A stretch of DNA of 30,588 bases from a virus. A program made the position numbers and the translations under genes. Positions 16,285 through 22,456 of this stretch are shown piece after piece (the stretch's first letter is position 1; each line of letters begins with the position of its first letter). The stretch covers positions 1 through 30,588 of the IMG/VR virus record IMGVR_UViG_3300033571_007312, one strand, 5' to 3'. The notes under the pieces are model-generated. The model was given only the letters and a program-made list of their open reading frames with translations. It was not told where the DNA came from and searched no databases.

Positions 16285-17400
16285 ATGGAAGAACAAGATA
16301 AAAAAATACAATTTGTAATTCAGAATTTTAACACATCTACGGCTCCTCAGTATGTTGAAAAGGCATCAAGAGCTGGTTATGTTTTTTATGGGGAGGACAA
16401 TTTGTATCCTGACTATTTAATTTCATTAATGAATAGAAGTGCTAAACACAATGCTATTCTAAATAGAAAGGCAATGATGATTGCTGGTAATGGTTGGAAT
16501 ACAGAAGGTTTAGATGGTATAGCGGCTCAGTTTGTATCAAATCCTTACAATGAATTATCACTAAATGACATTGCGTTTAGAACATCTTATGACTTAGAAT
16601 TGTTTGGAGCATTTGCTTTAGAGATAATTTACTCAAAAGATAAAAGTAAAATAGCTGAAATTAATTATTTACCAGCAAACAAAGTTAGAATGTCTGATTG
16701 TAAAAAGTATGTTTATTACTCAGATGATTGGTCTAACACAAGAAAATATACACCGGTTAAGAAACCTGTATTCAATCCTAAAAATCCAGTAGCATCTCAA
16801 ATACTTTATGTAAAAGAATACAGACCAGGTTCAGAAGTTTATGGACAACCTGGTTATTTATCATGTGTTAATTGGATTGCTTTAGAATACTCTATTAGTT
16901 TATTTCACTTAAATCAAGTTGATAATGGTTTTTCACCTTCAATGGTTATTACATTTAGAAATGGTGTTCCATCTGATGATGAAATGAGAAGTGTTATTAG
17001 ACAATTACAATCAGATTATGAAGGTGCTACTAAATCAGGTAAGACAATGTTCTTATTTGCTGATGGTGAGGACAACGCACCTCTTATTACACCTTTACAA
17101 TTAAATGATAGTGATGAAAGATTTATTGAATTAAGTAAAGAAATCACTCAAGGTATTTTAACAGGACACTCAATCACTAATCCTATTATTATGGGTATAG
17201 CAATTCCTGGTTCATTAGGAGCTAAGAATGAGATTATAGAAGGTGTTGAGATGTTTCAAGCAATGTATATAAACCCTAAACAACAATTAGTTGAAGCGGT
17301 GTATAACAGACTTTTAAGATTTAATGGCTCTCAGTCAAAACTTGAATTAAACAAGTATGAGTTAGACATAGAAAAAATAACAGAAGGTAATGGACTATAA
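16285..17400 (+). CDS. Portal protein
   Basis: 371 aa. It matches the layout of the phage portal family: N-terminal GYVFYGEDNLYPDYLISLM, an alpha/beta crown region (RTSYDLELFGAFALEIIYSK, INYLPANKVRMSDCKKYVYY), a wing segment (LYVKEYRPGSEVYGQPGYLSC), then the stem-like helices (CVNWIALEYSISLFHLNQVDNG) and a C-terminal part with LSKEITQGILTGHSITNPIIM and GSLGAKNEIIEGVEMFQAMY. The portal forms the dodecameric DNA channel at one capsid vertex. It is shorter than the 450-550 aa of many relatives but not truncated inside the recognisable core. It overlaps the following gene by 11 bases. Unusually, it lies downstream of the capsid gene and far from the terminase genes in this window. Confidence 0.8.
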   Translation: MEEQDKKIQFVIQNFNTSTAPQYVEKASRAGYVFYGEDNLYPDYLISLMNRSAKHNAILNRKAMMIAGNGWNTEGLDGIAAQFVSNPYNELSLNDIAFRTSYDLELFGAFALEIIYSKDKSKIAEINYLPANKVRMSDCKKYVYYSDDWSNTRKYTPVKKPVFNPKNPVASQILYVKEYRPGSEVYGQPGYLSCVNWIALEYSISLFHLNQVDNGFSPSMVITFRNGVPSDDEMRSVIRQLQSDYEGATKSGKTMFLFADGEDNAPLITPLQLNDSDERFIELSKEITQGILTGHSITNPIIMGIAIPGSLGAKNEIIEGVEMFQAMYINPKQQLVEAVYNRLLRFNGSQSKLELNKYELDIEKITEGNGL

Positions 17401-17953
17401 ATTATTCATAACAAGCAACTATGTATATAAGATGAGTGTTATTGAAAATAATGTTGATGCTGACCTTATTACAAAATTCATTTGGAAAGCACAAGACCTT
17501 AATATACAATCAGTATTAGGTCAAAACTTATATACAAAAATGTTAAATGATTGTCCTAATTATACAGGTTATTACAATCAATTAATGGTTTATTATATCC
17601 AACCAGCACTTTGTGAGTGGGTTGTTTATCACGCATTACCTTTTATTAATTTTAGAATTACAAATAAGGCTGTTAGTCAGAAATCATCAGATAATTCTCA
17701 ACCATCAGGTATTGATGACCTTAAATGGTTAAGAAGTCAAGTTAGAAACAATGCTGAGTTTTATAATGAAAGAACAAGAGACTTTATTAAGAACTTTCCG
17801 GCTGAATTTCCTGAGTTTTATCAGACTACACTTGGATTTGAGGTTAAACCTAATGTATCAAACTACTTTTCAGGTATAGCTACATCAGGTAGAAAGTTTC
17901 AAGGTCCATTTCCTCCATTAGATAATATAGACCCGTGTGAGTTTTGTGATTAA
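17390..17953 (+). CDS. Head-tail connector / adaptor-like protein
   Basis: 187 aa, helical, starting 11 bases inside the portal gene. The first 120 residues (ITSNYVYKMSVIENNVDADLITKFIWKAQDL, LGQNLYTKML, YYIQPALCEWVVYHALPFI) have the helix-rich pattern of gp6/adaptor-type connector proteins that bind beneath the portal. The C-terminus is a Pro/Gly-rich tail ending in CEFCD. The position directly after the portal supports a connector role; sequence evidence alone is weak. Six-Cys or catalytic patterns are absent. Confidence 0.55.
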   Translation: MDYKLFITSNYVYKMSVIENNVDADLITKFIWKAQDLNIQSVLGQNLYTKMLNDCPNYTGYYNQLMVYYIQPALCEWVVYHALPFINFRITNKAVSQKSSDNSQPSGIDDLKWLRSQVRNNAEFYNERTRDFIKNFPAEFPEFYQTTLGFEVKPNVSNYFSGIATSGRKFQGPFPPLDNIDPCEFCD

Positions 17954-17968
17954 AAAATAAAAACATAG

Positions 17969-18094
17969 ATGACTAAGAAGAAAAGAGGCAACTACAAATC
18001 TAAAAATGTATTATTATTATCAAAAGTTCTTAAAGTAGAAGAGAATAAAGAAGATAAAGAAAAAAAAGATGACAAAAAAAATGGAAATGATTAA
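17969..18094 (+). CDS. Small charged protein
   Basis: 41 aa, from ATG 17969 to TAA 18092-18094. Composition is basic at the N-terminus (MTKKKRGNYKSK), with a short hydrophobic VLLLSKVLKV segment and a Lys/Asp/Glu-rich tail. It begins 15 bases after the connector gene and overlaps the next gene by 26 bases in another frame. No function is known; it may be a small assembly or regulatory peptide. Supported by position and lack of gap rather than by similarity. Confidence 0.4.
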   Translation: MTKKKRGNYKSKNVLLLSKVLKVEENKEDKEKKDDKKNGND

Positions 18095-18344
18095 TTTTCT
18101 AACTTTAATTGGTGGTGTGATGATGAGTGTTATATCATATTTTCTAAAAAGAACTATGGATGAATTAAAAGAGGTTAAAAGTGTGGCCTATGACGCTAAG
18201 AATGAACTTAGTGTATTAAAGAATGACCATATTAATAAATATGAACACATGACTGAAAAATTTGATACATTATGTGAGAGTGTAAAAGACCTTACAAAAG
18301 AAATTAAGGAACTTAATAAGGAACTTAATAAAAAAAAAGATTAA
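18069..18344 (+). CDS. Small membrane-anchored coiled-coil protein (XhlA/holin-associated type)
   Basis: 91 aa. One transmembrane segment near the N-terminus (about residues 8-26, INFLTLIGGVMMSVISYFL) is followed by a coiled coil (about 30-88, MDELKEVKSVAYDAKNELSV ... LNKELNKKKD). This is the plan of XhlA-like and similar phage membrane proteins next to holins. Several Met codons occur at the start (residues 1, 5, 7); the start at residue 5 or 7 is equally possible. It lies just before a second small membrane protein, so the pair may act in host lysis. A lytic enzyme is not recognised nearby. Confidence 0.5.
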   Translation: MTKKMEMINFLTLIGGVMMSVISYFLKRTMDELKEVKSVAYDAKNELSVLKNDHINKYEHMTEKFDTLCESVKDLTKEIKELNKELNKKKD

Positions 18345-18350
18345 TCATTT

Positions 18351-18536
18351 ATGAAGAAGAGATTAATAAAGACAGGTATTATCACAACCTTATTAGGAGT
18401 GAGTATAATCATATTCAGTGGAGCAATGCTATGGACTGGAAAGGCATCGGCCGAAAGTCTTAGTGGTTGGTTAGCATTAGGAATTATGTTTCTTAGAAGT
18501 AATGATAGTTTAATTGGATTAGGACCTAAAGAATAA
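18351..18536 (+). CDS. Small two-TM protein, holin-like
   Basis: 61 aa with two hydrophobic segments: residues about 8-28 (TGIITTLLGVSIIIFSGAMLW) and about 36-50 (LSGWLALGIMFLRSN), a basic N-terminus (MKKRLIKT) and a short polar end. Size, topology and the neighbouring TM/coiled-coil gene make a holin a reasonable guess. It starts six bases after the preceding stop. Holins are defined by activity and not by sequence, so this stays tentative. Confidence 0.45.
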   Translation: MKKRLIKTGIITTLLGVSIIIFSGAMLWTGKASAESLSGWLALGIMFLRSNDSLIGLGPKE

Positions 18537-18539
18537 GAT

Positions 18540-18668
18540 ATGAAGACTATTACATTAGATATAAGAGACTTTTATGATGTCATGAAGGTAAGTGTTCATA
18601 AGAATAAAAAAAAGTATTGTAGAAAAGAAAAACACAAAAAAAATAATAATAATAAATGGGAAATATAA
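18540..18668 (+). CDS. Small basic protein
   Basis: 42 aa, ATG at 18540, TAA at 18666-18668. The N-terminus is MKTITLDIRDFYDVMKVSVH; the rest is Lys/Asn-rich (KNKKKYCRKEKHKK). It starts three bases after the holin-like gene and overlaps the start of the next fibre gene by 13 bases. Nothing is known of its role. It is included because it fills an otherwise empty 119-base gap with a plausible start and coupled spacing. Confidence 0.4.
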   Translation: MKTITLDIRDFYDVMKVSVHKNKKKYCRKEKHKKNNNNKWEI

Positions 18669-20341
18669 CAACAACCAATAGAATGGCTATCTTAGATTTG
18701 ATAGCACAAGCCGATGAGACGGTAGAAGTTACATCAATTGAAAATAGATTAACTAATTTAGAAGACTTTATAAATGTTGATGCTACATCTGGTTATGCTA
18801 CTTTTTCAGCATCACAATCAATAGTATCATCATCAACTGATGGTGTAACAACATCAACTCAAACAATAACACCAATCTCAATTACTGGTGAAACTGATGC
18901 GTTAAACGCTAATGTTTATATACAAGCTCAATATACAACAACAGAACAGACAGGTAAAATTTCTTCTTTTATAGATGGTGGTGGTAAAGCTGCTATATAT
19001 CTTGAAGCTGGTGATAATAATTTTTCATCATCTACTTATTCATTATACACTCAAAATGAAAATTCAGTATCAACTTCAATAGCAGTAGGTGGAACTGAAA
19101 GCGCAGCAATTGCTATTAGTATTCCAGATAATCAAATTCTTATGCGTATAGGTGATTATCTTGGTGGTGGAATAAATTATTCTGAAAATAGTATTAGTCC
19201 ATATTTACAATATATGGCTTCTGTTGGAACAAACAACACACCAAATACAATAGTATCTGATTTAAGATTAGACCCTCTTAATGTAGATGAAGGAACTATG
19301 TTTAGAGTAAGAAATGTTGATACTGGTTTATTAGCAAAATTAGAACTTGACCCGGCTGGTGAGTTAAATGGTAATAGATTATACTCAACTGATGGAACAT
19401 ATGAAACAAGTATTTCTTTTGATGCTAATGGAGCAACCTTTATAGATTTGGTAGCAACAGGAACAAATTTTGTTACGAGTATTAATGTATCAGAAAATAA
19501 ATCAACTTTATCAAGTAATGATGTATCTAATTCAATTTTATCTAAAATTGAAGCATCTAATGAACCTGGAGACCCCTTTATTAGAATTCAATCAATAGAT
19601 AGTGCTAATAGTAATGAAGGTAGAATAGATATAACCTTAGCTACTATGTCAATTACATCAACTGATGGAACAACTACGCTATCAAGTGTATATGATGCTT
19701 CTTTACAAACAATAGTGGATACAGCAACTGATGGAACAGATACATCATCAATTACAATACAACCACTCGGTATTTCATTTTTTACAGATGATGGTGTTTA
19801 TGAAGGTAGTATATCAAGCTCAAAAACATCTGCTATAATTCAAGTTGAAGAAAAAACCGTATCAAAATCAAGAATAGATTTTACACAAAATACTTCTATA
19901 TTAAAAACCGAAGATTTAGCAACTGGTGAATACTCTCAAATAGATACAACTACAACATCAGCTGTTATTTCATCTACTGATACAACTTGGACTACAAATG
20001 TTAATGTATATCCATCTAATTTTGAGGCTAATACTACTGATGGAACAAGTGATAAATGGATAGGACAAGATACAACACAAGTTTTAATTTATTCAACTGA
20101 TGGAACAAATCAATCAACAATTGATGTTTATGATAATTCTATGGCATTGTCAGTTACTGATGGTTTAACAACAACATCTATAACTATTGGAACGGTAAGT
20201 ATTCAGTTAGATAATATACCATCTTATGATGATGATAGTGCTGCTGGAACAGGTGGTTTAACACCTGGTATGATATATATGACAACAGGTGGAGGAGCTA
20301 ATCCTTTAGATGTAGCAGGTATTCTAATGATAAAACAATAA
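18656..20341 (+). CDS. Repetitive beta-solenoid fibre / receptor-binding protein
   Basis: 561 aa. N-terminal 50 residues hold a short helix (SIENRLTNLEDFIN) likely for attachment or trimerisation. The rest repeats Thr/Ser-rich strands with the motif (S/A/V)TDGTTTS-like, about every 20 residues near the end; the DNA word ACTGATGG recurs at 20036, 20096 and 20156, exactly 60 bases apart. The pattern suggests a beta-solenoid or triple beta-helix shaft. The C-terminal 40 residues (YDDDSAAGTGGLTPGMIYMT ... LMIKQ) match a conserved kind of fibre end. Last gene of its unit, before a bidirectional terminator. Function as host-binding fibre is inferred. Confidence 0.6.
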   Translation: MGNITTTNRMAILDLIAQADETVEVTSIENRLTNLEDFINVDATSGYATFSASQSIVSSSTDGVTTSTQTITPISITGETDALNANVYIQAQYTTTEQTGKISSFIDGGGKAAIYLEAGDNNFSSSTYSLYTQNENSVSTSIAVGGTESAAIAISIPDNQILMRIGDYLGGGINYSENSISPYLQYMASVGTNNTPNTIVSDLRLDPLNVDEGTMFRVRNVDTGLLAKLELDPAGELNGNRLYSTDGTYETSISFDANGATFIDLVATGTNFVTSINVSENKSTLSSNDVSNSILSKIEASNEPGDPFIRIQSIDSANSNEGRIDITLATMSITSTDGTTTLSSVYDASLQTIVDTATDGTDTSSITIQPLGISFFTDDGVYEGSISSSKTSAIIQVEEKTVSKSRIDFTQNTSILKTEDLATGEYSQIDTTTTSAVISSTDTTWTTNVNVYPSNFEANTTDGTSDKWIGQDTTQVLIYSTDGTNQSTIDVYDNSMALSVTDGLTTTSITIGTVSIQLDNIPSYDDDSAAGTGGLTPGMIYMTTGGGANPLDVAGILMIKQ

Positions 20342-20363
20342 TAACTTCCATTATTATTAAATA

Positions 20364-20399
20364 AAAAAACCCGGTCTTCTGCTTTTGACCGGGTTTTTT
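20364..20399. terminator. Bidirectional rho-independent terminator between convergent genes
   Basis: AAAAAACCCGGTC pairs with GACCGGGTTTTTT (seven GC-rich pairs flanked by an A/T arm) around TTCTGCTTTT. The symmetric A and T tracts serve both strands: the plus-strand fibre gene ending at 20341 and the minus-strand nuclease-like gene ending at 20405. Confidence 0.9.
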
Positions 20400-20404
20400 G
20401 TTTA

Positions 20405-20908
20405 TCACACATTAGAAATTTCTCTATTCCAACATTTTAATTTTGGAACATTATAGACCTTAAATAATTCTCTATTATTAACTCTATTTATTAAAAAACC
20501 TTTTACTTTACCACCATCACCACTTTGTGTTGTATATCTAAATAAATCAGGTCTTGTTAATAATAACTCTTTTAATTTTTTAACTTGTATAAGATAAGCC
20601 TCCTCAAAATCAGGAAAGAAATAAACAAATACATCTGCTTCTGTTTTAGATATACCTGAAGGTTTATTATTACAACTTGTTTCAATAAACATATTATCTG
20701 TTTTAACACCTTTTAAGAATTCATATCTATCAGTTTTAACCTCAAATGTAATTGACTTACACATTAATTCAGCAGCTATATCATATCTGTAGTCATTGTT
20801 AAAGCCAACAATCTCAAAACCTTTTTTCTCTTTTAAGTAGAAAGCAAATACTCTTTCTCCTAATTCACCATCTTTTAGGTCTTTCTTAAATTTTTCATAG
20901 TAATTCAT
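20405..20908 (-). CDS. PD-(D/E)XK nuclease-like protein
   Basis: 167 aa. The core reads G-E-x-G-E (14-18), then Tyr-Asp43-Ile, then FE56VK58TD, i.e. the D...ExK arrangement of PD-(D/E)XK nucleases with an upstream acidic helix. After the core come TSCNNKPSGISKTEADVFVYF, another feature shared by this nuclease type, and an alpha/beta tail. It could act as a small Holliday-junction or DNA-processing nuclease; the substrate is not visible. The gene is on the minus strand, convergent with the fibre gene, and shares the terminator. Its upstream region has an inverted repeat shared with the divergent small gene. Family call fairly sure, role not. Confidence 0.65.
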   Translation of the reverse strand: MNYYEKFKKDLKDGELGERVFAFYLKEKKGFEIVGFNNDYRYDIAAELMCKSITFEVKTDRYEFLKGVKTDNMFIETSCNNKPSGISKTEADVFVYFFPDFEEAYLIQVKKLKELLLTRPDLFRYTTQSGDGGKVKGFLINRVNNRELFKVYNVPKLKCWNREISNV

Positions 20909-20943
20909 AAACTTTTTAATTATTTTTTATACAATATATATAA

Positions 20944-20969
20944 ACCTCCAAAAGTGATTTTTTGGAGGT
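20944..20969. promoter_or_regulatory. Perfect inverted repeat, operator-like
   Basis: ACCTCCAAAA ... TTTTGGAGGT with a 6-base centre (GTGATT), 10 paired bases per arm. It lies between the divergent nuclease-like gene and the small gene at 21009 and overlaps the TTTG of the host-type promoter. It could be a repressor operator, or an RNA hairpin if transcribed. Confidence 0.55.
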
Positions 20970-20992
20970 ATGGATTATTTATAGTATATTTG
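20961..20992 (+). promoter_or_regulatory. Host-type Bacteroidota promoter (TTTG / TAnnTTTG)
   Basis: TTTG at 20961-20964 and TATATTTG at 20985-20992, spaced by 20 bases, match the Bacteroidota primary-sigma consensus (-33 TTTG, -7 TAnnTTTG). The predicted start is just upstream of the ATG at 21009. The -33 element is inside the right arm of the inverted repeat. Confidence 0.6.
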
Positions 20993-21008
20993 TATAAACT
21001 AAAAGAAA

Positions 21009-21137
21009 ATGGTAAAAGAAAGTGTATTAAAGGCACAGAAAGTCCTTAAACAACAATTCATCAAAGGTTCAATCACAAAGAAAGAATATAAAAAAGAGTT
21101 AAAGTGGATTGCTAAGCATATTTTATCCAAAAATTAA
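21009..21137 (+). CDS. Tiny SHOCT-like protein
   Basis: 42 aa, ATG 21009, stop 21135-21137. A central run resembling the short C-terminal domain called SHOCT (KQQFIKGSITKKEYKKELKW) follows a Lys-rich helix; SHOCT segments often have the pattern L..L...G.I(T/S)..E(F/Y)...K..L. It is preceded by a convincing host-type promoter and by an operator-like repeat, but its 3' end overlaps the convergent 328-aa minus-strand gene by 26 bases. It is alone in orientation among the minus-strand genes. Role unknown; could be regulatory. Confidence 0.5.
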   Translation: MVKESVLKAQKVLKQQFIKGSITKKEYKKELKWIAKHILSKN

Positions 21138-22098
21138 CACCTTGTTCATAGATAGTTCTGGCTCCTGTCCTCCTGTTTAAGACTTGATAAGTCATAAATA
21201 CAGGTTCATTGCCTATAACTTTTCTTATGTTAGTATCAACTCTATATTTAATAACTCTTTCTAAAGTAAAGTCACCATCTTGTTTGTTATAGATAATAGG
21301 TAAAAATCTGGCTAAGTCATTACCATTTAAGTCAATCACTTTTGTTCCTTCAACAACCCATCTATTAGCATATTTAGGTATTAAGAATGAAAAAGGAACT
21401 TGAAGAGCTTTATACTTTATATCAACTGGGTCTAACTCAATTCTATTTTCAGCATAAACAGCCTTTATCTTTTCAATCCAGTCTAAGGCAAGTGGTGTTC
21501 CTTTTTGATAAGGAACTTCTTTTGGTATTAGTTTTCTTCTAAATCCATCATCTGTTTTTAACCAATTAACATAAGGGTCAATTAATTTATTACCAAATTT
21601 GTCATATCTAACATAAGCATCCATATAGCCACTTTTTATAGTTTGGTCTATAACATATCTTTCTTCTGATATAGTTATTGGTGGTTTAGGAACTACTATT
21701 TGTTGTGGTGCTCTTATAGGTGTAGATGAAATAGGTGTAGGTAATGGTTTTTCAATAACAATTTGTCTAATAACAATTAAATTATTTACTCTTTTTTCTA
21801 TTCTTGTTAGTCTTCCTATTAAATCATTACAACATTTCATAAAATAGTCAAGTAACATATTATACTGATTAAATAGTTTAACAAAGTATTCTACATTATT
21901 TGCTTGTGCTGTCTGAACATATTGATAGACATCCATAATTAAATCATTTAGTGAGACAAGATGAGGTCCTACACAGACCATAAGTTCATCACAATCCATT
22001 TGTGGTGTTTGTGAAACAATTTCGGTAATGGTAGAACAAACGCCATTAACTTCAACGGTAATAGTGTCTTGTTGGACACAATCATTAGTAATTCTCAT
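21112..22098 (-). CDS. Unrecognised 328-aa late protein on the minus strand
   Basis: 328 aa. The N-terminal 100 residues contain five or more Cys (DCV, GVCST, MDCDELMVCVG, KCCNDLI) and a helical stretch; a Pro-rich linker (IEKPLPTPISSTPIRAPQQ) lies at about 115-137; the C-terminal 190 residues are alpha/beta with many aromatic and charged residues (GYMDAYVRYDKFGNKLIDPY, VPFSFLIPKYANRWVVEG, FWIKYA). I recognise no family. A consensus late-type promoter motif on the minus strand lies 13 bases upstream, suggesting late timing with the structural genes and thus a virion or lysis-stage role. The linker between two domains would fit an appendage protein. Confidence 0.55.
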   Translation of the reverse strand: MRITNDCVQQDTITVEVNGVCSTITEIVSQTPQMDCDELMVCVGPHLVSLNDLIMDVYQYVQTAQANNVEYFVKLFNQYNMLLDYFMKCCNDLIGRLTRIEKRVNNLIVIRQIVIEKPLPTPISSTPIRAPQQIVVPKPPITISEERYVIDQTIKSGYMDAYVRYDKFGNKLIDPYVNWLKTDDGFRRKLIPKEVPYQKGTPLALDWIEKIKAVYAENRIELDPVDIKYKALQVPFSFLIPKYANRWVVEGTKVIDLNGNDLARFLPIIYNKQDGDFTLERVIKYRVDTNIRKVIGNEPVFMTYQVLNRRTGARTIYEQGVNFWIKYA

Positions 22099-22110
22099 AT
22101 TCTTTTTCTT

Positions 22111-22145
22111 TTTACAATAATAGATAAAGTGTTCATTTTTCTAAA
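22111..22145 (-). promoter_or_regulatory. Late-type promoter motif on the minus strand (copy 7)
   Basis: Reading the minus strand: TTTAGAAAAA ... TATCTATTATTGTAAA, followed by the ATG of the 328-aa gene at 22098. It differs from consensus by one base in TATTATTG. Finding it on the opposite strand, with the same spacing and next to a gene start, is strong evidence that the motif is a directional promoter and not coding bias. Confidence 0.75.
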
Positions 22146-22177
22146 TGTTTATACATGTTTTCTCATATTTCCGTGTC

Positions 22178-22220
22178 CCACAGAGTTCGTTTCCGTGTGT
22201 GCTCACACTTCACTCTGTGG
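22178..22220. repeat. Nested inverted repeat (hairpin)
   Basis: Outer arms CCACAGAG (22178-22185) and CTCTGTGG (22213-22220) are perfect over 8 pairs; inner arms GTGTG (22195-22199) and CACAC (22204-22208) close a TGCT loop. GC-rich for this genome, no T-tract after it. Confidence 0.65.
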
Positions 22221-22317
22221 TTAAAATCTTTGATGAGGTGGTGGGTAAGGTAAAGTTAAGTTAAGAAAGTTTAAGTATATGAGATATGAAGATATAAGAT
22301 ACTACTTGTGTCGTTTT

Positions 22318-22350
22318 TTTGCGTTAAAAAAGGGAGGACACTTATTTTTG
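22318..22350 (+). promoter_or_regulatory. Host-type promoter for the early block
   Basis: TTTG at 22318-22321 and TATTTTTG at 22343-22350 with 21 bases between fit the Bacteroidota -33/-7 consensus. It points towards the polymerase-like gene, leaving a leader of about 100 bases. It is the only such strong site ahead of the plus-strand early genes. Confidence 0.55.
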
Positions 22351-22420
22351 TATGTCTTTTATGAATTATTTTTCACTTTTTTTTAATTATTTTTAATTTT
22401 TAACGAAAGGGAGAGAGTGA

Positions 22421-22436
22421 TACTTAATATATAAAG
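22421..22436 (+). promoter_or_regulatory. Early-type motif, variant copy
   Basis: TACTTAATATATAAAG, the 3' half of the early-block motif, 21 bases before the polymerase ATG. The A-rich 5' half is replaced by GAAAGGGAGAGAGTGA, so this is the divergent member. The leader end (AAAGAATATG) is as in the other copies. Confidence 0.45.
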
Positions 22437-22456
22437 TATAAAAATAATTAAAGAAT

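Larger units (their letters stand above)
22146..22456. other. Non-coding structured region between divergent units; possible replication origin or control region
   Basis: No credible gene is found in about 310 bases. Contents: two copies of TTTCCGTGT (22167-22175 and 22190-22198); a nested inverted repeat with arms CCACAGAG/CTCTGTGG and an inner GTGTG/CACAC; the purine-rich GATGAGGTGGTGGGTAAGG; GTTAAGTTAAG; a GTGTC ... GACAC pair; a GGGAGGACA word; T-rich AT tracts; a host-type promoter (22318-22350); and an early-type motif at 22422. It directly precedes the polymerase-like gene. Such a concentration of repeats and structure is common in phage origins, but no iteron series was proven. Confidence 0.45.

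Noticed and set aside
22178-22220. Terminator
   Set aside because: The hairpin has no T tract on either side and lies between divergent promoters.
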